64,000 bases of DNA from CAZWVI01 sp964637165 (GTDB taxonomy: Bacteria > Planctomycetota > UBA1135), in contig CAZWVI010000005.1 of NCBI GenBank assembly GCA_964637165.1, positions 80,638-144,637 of the forward strand, in the 5' to 3' direction. The position numbers were made by a program, and so were the translations under genes. Below are positions 36,102 through 45,015 of the stretch, one piece after another. The notes beneath the pieces were generated by a model. That model saw only the letters and a list, made by a program, of their open reading frames with translations, made no database searches and was not told the origin of the DNA. The number at the start of each line of letters is the position of its first letter. The first letter of the stretch is position 1.

Positions 36102-36482
36102 ATGCTCCAACGTGTACTCTGGATTGCCGTTGCCGGTTCAGCCGGCGCTCTAGCTAGATATTTCGTATCTGGAATTGGGGCAAAATACTCAGTCGGTGGC
36201 CTACCGCTCGGAACTTTGAGCGTTAATTTAATAGGGTGCTTTTGCTTCGGCCTAGTGTGGTCAGTAGCCGAACAAAAAGAAGTCCTGAGCTCGGAGGCTA
36301 GGTTGATTTTGTTGGTCGGCTTCCTCGGCGCCTTCACGACCTTTTCGACATTCGGATTTGAAACCCTGCAATTATGGCGCGACGCCAAGCCGGGACTAGC
36401 GCTGGCAAATGTGGTAATACAGAATTTGGGAGGCGTGTTGGCGGCCTACGCCGGGATGAGAACCCTTGGGACACTGACCTAA
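36102..36482 (+). CDS. crcB: Fluoride channel CrcB/Fluc
   Basis: 126 residues, four membrane helices, the normal dimeric Fluc size. The signature GSAGALARYFVSG, the second-helix LGTLSVNLIGCF and the TM3-break motif GFLGAFTTFSTFGFE are intact, including the Phe residues that line the fluoride pore. It exports fluoride from the cytoplasm. There is no room for a fluoride riboswitch in the nine-base gap upstream, so expression is likely tied to the operon. The stop TAA is read from a dispersed palindrome copy, which sets the last residues (GTLT). Confidence 0.95.
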   Translation: MLQRVLWIAVAGSAGALARYFVSGIGAKYSVGGLPLGTLSVNLIGCFCFGLVWSVAEQKEVLSSEARLILLVGFLGAFTTFSTFGFETLQLWRDAKPGLALANVVIQNLGGVLAAYAGMRTLGTLT

Positions 36483-36494
36483 TCGGCTGGGTCA
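36475..36494 (+). repeat. Dispersed 20-bp palindrome, copy 6 (contains crcB stop)
   Basis: TGACC-TAATCGGCT-GGGTCA, preceded by GGGACAC. The TAA at bases 6-8 of the unit is the crcB stop. It is almost identical to copy 2, including several flanking bases. Confidence 0.9.
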
Positions 36495-36533
36495 CTTAGA
36501 CCCTTTGTCGCCCGCAAATCATTTTTCAGATTT

Positions 36534-37067
36534 TTAGTTTAGGCCGCGCTTTCCGTCTTTCTTTCTCCTCTCATTTAGCCCTGCCAATGCTGCTGGTTCT
36601 TTCCCTATGAACTTTACAAATTGGGAAGTGCTTATTTTTAAGGCTATCGCAGCCTGGCTGGGGTCGTCGTTTTGGGCTTCCAACACATCTAGAGCCTCGG
36701 CTAGTAGGCTTGGAAAATCGCGGTGTTGGTTGTTGCACTGAATTTTTGTCCCCTTCAATCTGCCTAACCACAAGTCAGATGGTTGGTATTCACTGGCCGG
36801 CCCGCAGTCTTGATCGTCCAGTGGCGGTCGCCAACGTAGCGCCAAATTAATCCGCAGGCGAAATAATGCCACGCGCATATTGTCCTTGGCACTACGCCGT
36901 TCTCCAGCCGCCCCGCGGATTCCACTTGGCCGATGAGTGAGCCGCACTTCGGTCGCCACTCGGTTTCGATGCTGCCCTCCCGGACCAGATCCGCGCGTCC
37001 GCTCTAACCCGACATCCTTTTGCAGCTCTTCTTCCTCAAGCCTGGCCGGATGTGCGCGCGCTCGCAA
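36534..37067 (-). CDS. Release-factor-like protein with GGQ motif
   Basis: 177 residues. The N-terminal third is an RF-1-type domain with RTRGSGPGGQHRNRVATEVRL, the GGQ that catalyses peptidyl-tRNA hydrolysis. It lacks the stop-codon recognition domains, so it resembles ArfB/YaeJ-type ribosome rescue factors or planctomycete release-factor-like proteins. The C-terminal 80 residues are helical with a basic end (NERRKKDGKRGLN), like the ribosome-binding tail of ArfB. The start is a TTG one base after the HlyD-like gene stop, so reinitiation is likely. No stop codon specificity is implied. Confidence 0.82.
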   Translation of the reverse strand: MRARAHPARLEEEELQKDVGLERTRGSGPGGQHRNRVATEVRLTHRPSGIRGAAGERRSAKDNMRVALFRLRINLALRWRPPLDDQDCGPASEYQPSDLWLGRLKGTKIQCNNQHRDFPSLLAEALDVLEAQNDDPSQAAIALKISTSQFVKFIGKEPAALAGLNERRKKDGKRGLN

Positions 37068-37068
37068 A

Positions 37069-38658
37069 TTATTTCTTTAGTTGTGGGCTAACCATAACTT
37101 CAGCACCTTCAGGTGGAAGCATCCCATTAAAATCTTCAAGCTTAATTCGTACTGCCGGTTTGTTCTCGGGAGAGCCAAGTTCGAGCACCACACCACCCGC
37201 TGAAAATTCAACTCCAACACCAGTGATGTCTACCGGCATTCCAGTTTTAATCCGCTCCAAAGATTTTGGATAAGCAATAACTTCGGGCGCCAAGTCGGTC
37301 CGACGAATGGCCATCAGCGGTTGCCCCTTCCCGACTTCCTGCCCATTCGTCACACGAATCGATGTGACCAACCCCGGCACTTGGGCGTTTACTAAAACAA
37401 TGGCATCATTTCGCGCTTGTTGCTCCGACTTCACTAGGTCAGCAATTTGCCCATCAATTACTTGTTGCTCATTCTGAAAACTAGCGTTGATGATGGCCAG
37501 TTGTTGCTTTTGACCAGCGGCAACACGTTCCTCGACAGCTGCTATTTCATTGACAAGCTGGTCTATCTCTTCAGCAAGCTGTGAAATTAATCCATTCTGT
37601 TTATTAATTTGATTTTGCAGTTCGAGCATAGGTCTCCGATAGGTAGAGGCTGCTCCAGGGTTGTTGTCGATATAGGTTTGGTACTGCACGATGCCAGAAT
37701 TGAGATCTGGCAGACCCGCGTTCAACAAACTTTGTTCAATTTCAAGTTTGGCAATGGCCTTAGTTAATGCATCCACTTCAACTTCCGCCTGAGTGCTCAA
37801 CTTCGCACTCGCTTCGGTCGCATGAAAACTGTTCCGTTGGTGTTCAGCAATTAAATCACTTAATTCACCTTCGATAACTTCGCGCTGCGATTTAAATTGT
37901 TCCGCCTTTGAGATTAACTGCGGATTGCGCAATTTCAACAACGGCATTCCTGCTGAAATTGTTTGGCCTTCTGTCGCGAGCACTTCGGCAACTGAGCCGG
38001 CGCTTGGCATTGCCATCACCAAATGTTGATAACGAATATTTCCGCCCACAACTAATTGAGATGATTTTTCAGAATCCTTTTTGCCGGTTGGTTCACTCGG
38101 TGCTGGCTCTTTAACTTCAGGACTCGGCTTAAGTTGTTCGCCGTTAGCCGCAATCGGCGGCAATTTAGCTTTCTTTTTCCAGTCAATACCATGTGGTGAA
38201 GATTGATTTTTGCGCAAATACCAGCCCGCCCCAACAATCAAAGCCGCCGCTGCAGAGAGTGCCGCAATCCGCACCAATCGCTGTTTTAACGGCGAGTCCA
38301 TATTGCCTGAGGCCAACTTCAGCAGTGCTTTTTGAAGTAGCTCAACTTCTCCGGCAACACAGATATCGGCTAGCTTGCAATGACCTTCACCGACCGCGCC
38401 AACCATTATGTCTGGGCTCGTCTCGCGAAGTTCGCCTAGCACTTGATTGGCCGCATCTGGATCTTGCAGCGAAACAAACACCACGCCACCTTTTGGTATT
38501 CCCCCGCTGGAAGAATCCGCCGAAGGTGAAAGGTTTAATGCGTCTTGCAAAAGCAGTAGAAAGCGGCGGTCTTCCGCGGGCCAGGCATAGACCGAGGTCC
38601 CATCTGGCGCGACATATTTTCGCCCTAAGAGGATGCTGTTCGAGGGGAAGGAGTTCAT
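37069..38658 (-). CDS. HlyD-like membrane-fusion adaptor with N-terminal cytoplasmic domain
   Basis: 529 residues. The first 150 form an alpha/beta cytosolic domain (RKYVAPDGTSVYAWPAED, GGVVFVSLQDPDAANQVL). One membrane helix follows (IAALSAAAALIVGAGWYL). The periplasmic part has a split biotinyl/lipoyl barrel (MAMPSAGSVAEVLATEGQTISAGMPLL and VPGLVTSIRVTNGQEVGKGQPL) around a long coiled coil. That is the HlyD/EmrA layout of an adaptor for ABC or MFS export, yet no such pump or outer-membrane partner adjoins it. The N-terminal domain is unusual. The substrate is unknown. Confidence 0.78.
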   Translation of the reverse strand: MNSFPSNSILLGRKYVAPDGTSVYAWPAEDRRFLLLLQDALNLSPSADSSSGGIPKGGVVFVSLQDPDAANQVLGELRETSPDIMVGAVGEGHCKLADICVAGEVELLQKALLKLASGNMDSPLKQRLVRIAALSAAAALIVGAGWYLRKNQSSPHGIDWKKKAKLPPIAANGEQLKPSPEVKEPAPSEPTGKKDSEKSSQLVVGGNIRYQHLVMAMPSAGSVAEVLATEGQTISAGMPLLKLRNPQLISKAEQFKSQREVIEGELSDLIAEHQRNSFHATEASAKLSTQAEVEVDALTKAIAKLEIEQSLLNAGLPDLNSGIVQYQTYIDNNPGAASTYRRPMLELQNQINKQNGLISQLAEEIDQLVNEIAAVEERVAAGQKQQLAIINASFQNEQQVIDGQIADLVKSEQQARNDAIVLVNAQVPGLVTSIRVTNGQEVGKGQPLMAIRRTDLAPEVIAYPKSLERIKTGMPVDITGVGVEFSAGGVVLELGSPENKPAVRIKLEDFNGMLPPEGAEVMVSPQLKK

Positions 38659-38748
38659 CCGATATTAATCATAGAATCACCGCATTCTCAATTCCAGTAA
38701 ATCAGCAAAAGACCCGCTAGTTAGCACCAAACAGCTTCCCTGGAAAGC

Positions 38749-38780
38749 AAAAAAAAGACCCGCCGCCGAAGCGACAGGCC
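38749..38780 (-). terminator. Rho-independent terminator after haemolysin III gene
   Basis: On the minus strand a ten-base stem with wobble pairs and a TTCG loop (GGCCTGTCGC / GCGGCGGGTC) is followed by eight T residues. It lies about 50 bases after the haemolysin III stop and would end that transcript. Confidence 0.8.
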
Positions 38781-38832
38781 CATCTAATTCCATGCCTGAA
38801 ATTATTTCTTCTTATGCCTCCAAAGGTAATAC

Positions 38833-39564
38833 TCAGCTAGCGTAGCCAAGCATGACCATGAAATGACAAGCACTGCCCGCCAGCACGAAAAAGTGCCACA
38901 ATTCATGGTGCCCCAGCCACCCGGGGATTAGGTTCGGCCGTTTGAATGCAAAGAACATCGAGCCGACTAGGTAGAACTTTCCACCGAGCGCCAACCAGTA
39001 GGCGCCAGTCGCAGGAATCTCGGCCAAGAACGGATAGATGATGAAGTAGGCGATCACCACCATCATTTGGAAGGAAAGCACCGAAACCCAACGCGGCGCG
39101 TCCAGCCAAAACAGTTTCATGCCAACCCCGGCGACGGCCATCAGCCAAATTATTCCGAGCGATTGCATTCCGGCCTCGGGCCGACTATTTAGTAAGCAAA
39201 TGGGGGTAAAGGCACCGGCGATGAATAGGAAGATGGCGGCGTGGTCCATGCGCGTAAGTTGTCGCTCCATCCACTTTTCCAAGCGCAGGCCATGTAGGGC
39301 CGCACTTAGGGCGTATTGCAGCATCATGGTGCTCATGAATACCGAAAAGGCCACAATTTTGCGCAAATCTCCATCCGACAAATTAATTAGCCAAATTAAT
39401 CCAGCCGCCCCAGCGAAAAACCCGAAAGCGTGGCTTAGGGTGTTCACCGGCTCCGTAATTGCACGTAAAATATGAGCTTTAGCCGGCCGGGTTGAATCCT
39501 GGCGAATTTCTGAATTTACTTGTGGGGCTGGCATCTGCATTAAACTTACCCTAGGAAGACGCAA
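38833..39564 (-). CDS. Haemolysin III/PAQR-family membrane protein
   Basis: 243 residues, seven membrane segments. The family signatures are visible: EPVNTLSHAFGF, ALSAALHGL, RMDHAAIFLFIAGAFTP and the C-terminal HHELWHFFVLAGSACHF. The conserved Ser, Asp and three His bind zinc in PAQR proteins, which may be lipid hydrolases. The name haemolysin reflects early assays; a membrane-lipid role is more likely. Start codons at 39564, 39540 or 39534 are all possible. It is a single gene divergent from fadD. Confidence 0.88.
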   Translation of the reverse strand: MRLPRVSLMQMPAPQVNSEIRQDSTRPAKAHILRAITEPVNTLSHAFGFFAGAAGLIWLINLSDGDLRKIVAFSVFMSTMMLQYALSAALHGLRLEKWMERQLTRMDHAAIFLFIAGAFTPICLLNSRPEAGMQSLGIIWLMAVAGVGMKLFWLDAPRWVSVLSFQMMVVIAYFIIYPFLAEIPATGAYWLALGGKFYLVGSMFFAFKRPNLIPGWLGHHELWHFFVLAGSACHFMVMLGYAS

Positions 39565-39603
39565 TTAGGCGGAAAAAGTTGCCTATTTCGTTATCCTAAA
39601 AGC

Positions 39604-41292
39604 ATGACTGAACACGATTGGCATTCGCAATACGATGAAGGTGTCCCCGGAGAAGTTGATTTCCAGGACATTACCCTGATAGCAAGCCTCGACCGCTCGG
39701 CCGATCGCTTTCCAGATCGCCCGGCGGTTAAATTTATGAACGCGACTTTGAGCTACAAGCAGTTGCGTGATAAGGTCGATCGCTTAGCTACGGCACTCCA
39801 CGAAATGGGAGTAAAAAAAGGCACCAGCGTTGCTGTGCATTTGCCTAACCTCCCGCAGACGGTTATTTCATTTTTCGCGATCCAACGCCTCGGCGCGGCC
39901 GCAGTAATGACCAACCCGTTGTATGTCCCGCGTGAAATCAAACATCAATGGCACGACGCCAATGTTGAAATTGCCATCACCGCCGACTTCTTGTGGGATC
40001 GCCATTTAAAAGGCATGCGTGATGACTTGCCGGTTCGTGAGTACATCATTGCAACGATTCCTGGTTACTTAAAGTTCCCGCTCAATTTGTTGGCGCCGCT
40101 TAAGTTGAAGAAGATGGACCCACCATCATGGGCCAAGGTCAAACTTGAACCGGGTTTGCATTTTTTCCGCCAGTTGGTTGATGCAACTCCTCCGCGTCCA
40201 CCGAAAGTTGAATGCCGCATGGACGATGTCGCCGCTCTTCAATACACCGGTGGAACCACTGGAGTTAGTAAGGGTGCCGAGTTAACCATCGGTAATATTT
40301 CTTACAACATGCAACAGGTGCGAGCTTGGTTCTCGGACGTGCAAGAAGGCGAGGAAGTTCTGTTGGCGTGTTTGCCATACTTCCACATCTTTGGTTTAAC
40401 AGTTTGTATGAACTGGCCAATTTCGGCAGGCGCTTGCGTGGTGTTAATGCCAAACCCGCGCGATATCCCAACGATGGTCAAGAACATCACTAAGCAAAAA
40501 GTGACTTTGTTCCCGGCGGTGCCTGCATTGTTCAACGCCGTAAACCAATTCGATGGAATTGAAAACCAAGATTTGTCTTCGGTCAAGTACTGCTTCTCAG
40601 GTTCTGCACCATTGCCCGAAGACGTGCAACGCCGTTTTGAAAGCATGACCGGCGCAGTAATTGTTGAAGGATTTGGATTAACCGAAACTTCGCCGGTGCT
40701 TACTTGTAACCCGCTCAAGGGTACGCGCAAGATTGGCCATATTGGAATTCCAGTTTCGAGTACCAATGTGAAAATTGTTGATCCAGAAGATGGCATTACT
40801 GAAATGCCACGTGGCACCGAAGGCGAATTAATTGCTAGTGGGCCGCAAATCATGAAGGGTTACTTGAACATGCCAGATGAAACCGCCAACATGATTCGCA
40901 ACGGATGGATTTACACCGGCGACTTAGCGGTGATGGATGACGACGGTTACATACGCATTTGCGGCCGCAAAAAGGACATGATTATTGCCGGCGGCTACAA
41001 CATCTTCCCTGATGAAATCGACCGCATACTTACCGATCACCCGGCAGTATTCGAAGCGTGCACGATTGGAATTCCCGACCAGAAGCGCGGCGAGACTGTG
41101 AAGTCCTTTGTCGTTTTTGAACCTGAGGCCTCGGCCACCGAAGAGGAACTCGATGCTTGGTGCCGCGAACGCTTAACTTCGTACAAGATTCCGCGCAGTT
41201 GGGAGTTCCGTGATGACTTACCGAAGTCATCAATGATGAAATTGTTGCGCCGAGTTCTGCGCGACGAAGAAATCGCTAAGCAGGCTAAGTAA
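39604..41292 (+). CDS. fadD: Long-chain fatty acid-CoA ligase
   Basis: 562 residues, the usual length. The adenylation signature is YTGGTTGVSKGAELT near residue 215, with the later GFGLTETSPVLTCNP, IYTGDLAVMDDDGYI, GRKKDMIIAGGYNIFPDEI and the C-terminal catalytic Lys (KSSMMKLLRR). It activates fatty acids with ATP and CoA at the inner membrane face, feeding beta-oxidation. It heads a plus-strand run with a TetR regulator and an SDR gene. Upstream is an imperfect inverted repeat (TAGGC-N11-GCCTA near 39567-39587) that could be an operator. Confidence 0.95.
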   Translation: MTEHDWHSQYDEGVPGEVDFQDITLIASLDRSADRFPDRPAVKFMNATLSYKQLRDKVDRLATALHEMGVKKGTSVAVHLPNLPQTVISFFAIQRLGAAAVMTNPLYVPREIKHQWHDANVEIAITADFLWDRHLKGMRDDLPVREYIIATIPGYLKFPLNLLAPLKLKKMDPPSWAKVKLEPGLHFFRQLVDATPPRPPKVECRMDDVAALQYTGGTTGVSKGAELTIGNISYNMQQVRAWFSDVQEGEEVLLACLPYFHIFGLTVCMNWPISAGACVVLMPNPRDIPTMVKNITKQKVTLFPAVPALFNAVNQFDGIENQDLSSVKYCFSGSAPLPEDVQRRFESMTGAVIVEGFGLTETSPVLTCNPLKGTRKIGHIGIPVSSTNVKIVDPEDGITEMPRGTEGELIASGPQIMKGYLNMPDETANMIRNGWIYTGDLAVMDDDGYIRICGRKKDMIIAGGYNIFPDEIDRILTDHPAVFEACTIGIPDQKRGETVKSFVVFEPEASATEEELDAWCRERLTSYKIPRSWEFRDDLPKSSMMKLLRRVLRDEEIAKQAK

Positions 41293-41306
41293 AGGTAGCC
41301 TAGTAA

Positions 41307-41939
41307 TTGAAGTTCGCCGCCAAGCTTGAACCGTTTTTTCCGCAATCAACGCGGGATAAGCACTCGGGGATAATGGCGGCGGCGGTTGAAGTTTTTGGTC
41401 GGCGCGGATTTCAACGTGCTTCGATGGCCGAAATCGCCCGTGCCGCGGGAGTCGCGACGGGCAGTATTTACAATTATTTTCGGGGCAAGGATCACCTGAT
41501 AACTGAGGTGTTTAACCAATACATGGAAAAGTATTTGGCTATTCAACGCCACGCTTTGGCCAATGAAACTCCGGGAGCAAACCAGTTGGCCGGTCTTTGC
41601 ACGCGCCACTTTGAAGTGTTTGCTCATGACCGACAACTTGCGCGAGTTTTTCATGTGCACTGGCGTGAAGCACAAGCGGTAGTGCGTGATGAATTGCGTC
41701 CATCGCTACGCAGCTATTTTGAATTAATCACCAACGTTTTACAGCAAGGAATTTACTGCGGAGATTATTCGCGCGATTTAGATTTACGCTTGGCTAGTAA
41801 AATAATTGTCGGGAGCTTGGACGAAGTTGTAACAACTTGGGTGTTGTCCGAACAGGAATATGATCTCAATGGTCAAGCGAAGATGTTTGGCAACTTGATG
41901 ACCCAAACATTTCGCACCAAGACTCAGAGCGGAGTTTAG
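41307..41939 (+). CDS. TetR/AcrR-family transcriptional regulator
   Basis: 210 residues from TTG 41307; a start at an internal codon is possible. The N-terminal helix-turn-helix is clear (GRRGFQRASMAEIARAAGVATGSIYNYFRGKDHLI) and the C-terminal helices form the ligand and dimer domain. It lies 14 bases after fadD and ten before the SDR gene, so it probably responds to a fatty acyl-CoA and controls this operon; FadR- or PsrA-like behaviour is an inference. The sequence shows no other hint of ligand. Confidence 0.88.
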   Translation: MKFAAKLEPFFPQSTRDKHSGIMAAAVEVFGRRGFQRASMAEIARAAGVATGSIYNYFRGKDHLITEVFNQYMEKYLAIQRHALANETPGANQLAGLCTRHFEVFAHDRQLARVFHVHWREAQAVVRDELRPSLRSYFELITNVLQQGIYCGDYSRDLDLRLASKIIVGSLDEVVTTWVLSEQEYDLNGQAKMFGNLMTQTFRTKTQSGV

Positions 41940-41948
41940 GATAGGGGC

Positions 41949-42818
41949 ATGAGCCTCAACTTACCTGACCTTTCTGGCAAAACTGCCATCGTTACCGGAG
42001 CATCTCGCGGGATTGGCAAAGCACTTGCCATCGCATTGGGAAAACAGGGTTGCGCAGTTATTTGCGCGGCTAAATCTGAAACTGAACGCGAAAATTTGCC
42101 GGGCACCATTCACATGACTGCCGAGGAAATCACCAAGGCAGGTGGTCGCGCGCTTGGCTTTCGTTGCAATGTGCGCAAGGAAGATGAGGTCGAGGCGATG
42201 GTGCAGAAGGCGATTGAAGAATACGGAAGTATTGACATCGTGGTAAATAACGCCGGCGCGCTTTGGTGGAAGGGAGTGACAGACACTCCACTTAAACGCT
42301 TCGATTTATTGCTCGACGTGAATTTGCGTGGACCGTACTTACTGGCTCATTTGGCTATTCAGGAAATGATCAAGCAGGGCAAAGGAGGGCACATTGTCAA
42401 TTTGGCGCCGCCGGTTGATGTGCGCCAGTTGCCAGCAAAAACACCATACCTGATTTCTAAATTTGGCATGACGATGCTGACCAACGGCCTGGCCGGTGAA
42501 TTGGCTGAACACAAGATCGCTGCCTTCAACTTGTGGCCAGCCACCGCGATTGAATCGCAAGCAACAATTAATCACCAACTAGGAAAGCGCGAAAATTGGC
42601 GTAGCCCCGCGATTTTGTGTGATGCGATGTTGAGTGCAATCGGACAACCATTCGAAAAAGTAACCGGCAAAGATTTAATTGACGAAGATTGGTTAGCCGA
42701 ATGCGGAGTCGCTGATTGTGATATTTATAACTGTGTTGAGGGTGGTGTGCCGCTTTACATTCATGGTCCCAAGGCAATCATGCAGTGGAAGGACCGGACC
42801 GGTTCAATCCAAGGTTAA
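41949..42818 (+). CDS. Short-chain dehydrogenase/reductase, HSDL2-like
   Basis: 289 residues. The NAD(P)-binding TGASRGIGKALA and VVNNAGALWW motifs and the catalytic YLISKFG (Tyr-x3-Lys) are present, with an N-terminal LSGKTAIVTG. The catalytic Ser position reads NLAPPVD, which lacks the usual Ser, as in the HSDL2-type branch that often has a proline there. It probably acts on acyl or hydroxyacyl substrates, in line with the fadD neighbour. Its stop overlaps the plsC stop by four bases in convergent orientation. Confidence 0.85.
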   Translation: MSLNLPDLSGKTAIVTGASRGIGKALAIALGKQGCAVICAAKSETERENLPGTIHMTAEEITKAGGRALGFRCNVRKEDEVEAMVQKAIEEYGSIDIVVNNAGALWWKGVTDTPLKRFDLLLDVNLRGPYLLAHLAIQEMIKQGKGGHIVNLAPPVDVRQLPAKTPYLISKFGMTMLTNGLAGELAEHKIAAFNLWPATAIESQATINHQLGKRENWRSPAILCDAMLSAIGQPFEKVTGKDLIDEDWLAECGVADCDIYNCVEGGVPLYIHGPKAIMQWKDRTGSIQG

Positions 42819-43549
42819 GCTTCGGGTAAATACTTCAGAAAAACTTCGCGTACGTCCGCGATGTGTTTTTCTAGAGTTTCGCGTTCCCAGTTAGAAGTCT
42901 CAATTGCTTCTAAGTAATTAACTTTAATGGTGCCGGAGCGGGCCAACCATGAACCATCAGGGATAAGTTTTTCAATCCCTTGGAAAACAACTGGCACGAT
43001 TGGCAATTTAGTTTCCAAAGCTAAGTGGAAAGGTCCCTTTTTGAAGGGCAGTAGTCGCCCATGTTTGGAGCGAGTGCCTTCTGGAGAAACATAAACTCCT
43101 AGACCTTCGTCGCGCACTCGCGCAGCCGCTTGGTGCAAACTTTCAGTTGCCGCTTCACGATCGCTACGGTCAATTGGAATCATCCGCATCGCCCGCAAGG
43201 AGTGCCCAATTAGCGGATAACGGTGAAATTCCTTTTTGTAAAGGATTACCGAGTTGCCCGCCCAAGTAGATAACAGTAGTGCTAGGTCAAGCACGCTTAC
43301 ATGATTAAACATAATCAAGGCCGGTCCCTGGACGCGCCCACTTTTTTCTAAGCGAATGCCGAGCAAGCGCAAAATAACCGTTCCCCAAGTGCGGATAATC
43401 GAATCCTGTCTTGCGGCGAACGAGCGTGGTGCAAGAGTTGCGTAAAGGGCGGCATACCCTGCATATGGCAGCGCCCAAAGAAGGGCCAAAGGCAGGACTA
43501 AAAGTCCGCGCAAAGGGAATGCTGGGCGTGGGGGAGTCTCCGGGGCCAT
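42815..43549 (-). CDS. plsC: 1-acyl-sn-glycerol-3-phosphate acyltransferase
   Basis: 244 residues. Two N-terminal hydrophobic segments anchor it to the membrane. The acyltransferase motifs are complete: FNHVSVLDLALL (His-x4-Asp, catalytic), PIDRSDREA and VYVSPEGTRSKHGRL (block III), then LPIVPVVFQG. PlsC makes phosphatidic acid from lysophosphatidate with acyl-CoA or acyl-ACP. It converges on the SDR gene and lies upstream of the first HAF gene in the minus direction, across a repeat copy. Confidence 0.92.
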   Translation of the reverse strand: MAPETPPRPAFPLRGLLVLPLALLWALPYAGYAALYATLAPRSFAARQDSIIRTWGTVILRLLGIRLEKSGRVQGPALIMFNHVSVLDLALLLSTWAGNSVILYKKEFHRYPLIGHSLRAMRMIPIDRSDREAATESLHQAAARVRDEGLGVYVSPEGTRSKHGRLLPFKKGPFHLALETKLPIVPVVFQGIEKLIPDGSWLARSGTIKVNYLEAIETSNWERETLEKHIADVREVFLKYLPEA

Positions 43550-43561
43550 CGCCCTAGATTA

Positions 43562-43581
43562 TGACCCAGCGGATGGGGTCA
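43562..43581 (-). repeat. Dispersed 20-bp palindrome, copy 7
   Basis: On the minus strand TGACC-CCATCCGCT-GGGTCA. It lies between the plsC start and the HAF1 stop, seven bases after the HAF1 stop in the minus direction. Confidence 0.88.
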
Positions 43582-43587
43582 GCGTTC

Positions 43588-44973
43588 TTATGGCCTAAAA
43601 GTGAAGGCCAAGGGGTTGCTTGCCTGTCCAGCAAGTCCAGCCGGAAGGTTTATCGCTTGCACCGAAACACTTAGGCCAGCGGCACCGACCGGAGTGTAAA
43701 GCGCTCCAAAGTAAGCATGACCAAGCGCGTCCGAGTAGGTTACGCGTAATGGGTGGGGGTCGGCGATTTGCAGATCAACGCCGCCAATTACCGATGAGCC
43801 AACTTTGTGTCCCCAGTATGCAATAACTGTTGAGCTTGGGGCGGCACCCTCGACGCGCATCGTGTGTTGATGTCCATCGGCAACTGCTGCATCAAGTCCA
43901 GTTAGACGGAAAACTTGAGGGTGGGCAATCCATGAGCGGGTGTAGCCACCGGCGGTTTCGCCCCAACCGACAATTTGTCCAGCGTCGTTAATTGCTTTGG
44001 CATAGGTGAAAGTGTCAAAGTTGTTGGTGCCAGTTTCCAAGGAATTGAGGTCGTACATCTGGCCATTTTCAAAAATGAAAGCGTGCGCCCCTGCGCCGCC
44101 ACCGATTGCCCAACCAGAATATCCAACAGCTACGCCAGCGTTATTGACATCTGCTGCCCAAGAGTTTGGGCCGCCAAGCGTGCCTAAATCATGAACACCG
44201 TTGTGATCCCACATTGCAGCATGCGTGTCACCGAGGGCAGTGAAAACCCAGCCAACCAAAACACCTTTATCGTTAATAGCTTTTGCACCGGCACCAAATC
44301 CGAGGTCTGCGAGTTGGGTTATGACACCGTTTTCCCAAATGGCCGCGCGTTGAATGCCACCCGCATCGCGAGCACCCATTGCAATTTGCCCATTGTTATT
44401 AATGTCGTAAGCAGATGACCAATTACCGCCTAAAGTCGGCAGCTCAGTAATTTGTCCATCGTGCCAAATCGCGCCATGGTATTCGTGAATGTTATTGCTG
44501 ACGTCAGCGCTCATAATCACTCCCACCATTACGCCAGAATCATTAATACCTTCAGGGCGACCAAAGGTAGACCAAATTCCAGCAAGTTGAGTTGTTGGGG
44601 TGTCTAACCAAAGGTCAGTTACAACCGGAAATAAACCGGGACTCATTGCACCGCTTAAATCGACACCGTAGTCAACTAGGCCAGATGTTTGTTGTGAGTT
44701 GTTAGTTGCATAAGCAAAAGAATTATTTCCACCCAAAGTTGGGATTTCCTTTTCGGCTCCATCGTTCCATTGCCATGCGTGGAACTGTGACCCAAGTTGG
44801 AAAATGTGTTCGGAGTACCCAATTACATAGCCAGAGTCGTTAATGTCCATGGCGAAACTCTTGGAGCCACCAAACGACCCTAAATGGTCGACCTCATAGT
44901 CAACTTGGGCGAAGGATGGTGCGGCCAGCAAGCTAGCGGCCACTAAGCAGTTAAGGGCGTTCGGTAAATGCAT
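43588..44973 (-). CDS. Exported HAF-repeat protein 1
   Basis: 461 residues. A signal peptide (MHLPNALNCLVAASLLAAPSFAQ) is followed by about seven HAF repeats. Each has a PTLGGxxSxAxxIN..GQ or NDxGxxVG core (IPTLGGNNSFAYATNNSQ, LGTLGGPNSWAADVNNAG). HAF repeats are predicted to form a beta-propeller-like extracellular structure of unknown function. The last 100 residues (VADGHQHTMRVEGAAPSS to the end, with SVQAINLPAGLAGQASNPL) form the domain shared with other secreted proteins here. It is about half or more identical by eye to HAF2, its tandem neighbour. Confidence 0.88.
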   Translation of the reverse strand: MHLPNALNCLVAASLLAAPSFAQVDYEVDHLGSFGGSKSFAMDINDSGYVIGYSEHIFQLGSQFHAWQWNDGAEKEIPTLGGNNSFAYATNNSQQTSGLVDYGVDLSGAMSPGLFPVVTDLWLDTPTTQLAGIWSTFGRPEGINDSGVMVGVIMSADVSNNIHEYHGAIWHDGQITELPTLGGNWSSAYDINNNGQIAMGARDAGGIQRAAIWENGVITQLADLGFGAGAKAINDKGVLVGWVFTALGDTHAAMWDHNGVHDLGTLGGPNSWAADVNNAGVAVGYSGWAIGGGAGAHAFIFENGQMYDLNSLETGTNNFDTFTYAKAINDAGQIVGWGETAGGYTRSWIAHPQVFRLTGLDAAVADGHQHTMRVEGAAPSSTVIAYWGHKVGSSVIGGVDLQIADPHPLRVTYSDALGHAYFGALYTPVGAAGLSVSVQAINLPAGLAGQASNPLAFTFRP

Positions 44974-45015
44974 CTTTCTATTTATTCTAGTGATTTATTG
45001 ATTTCTGTCGAGGTA

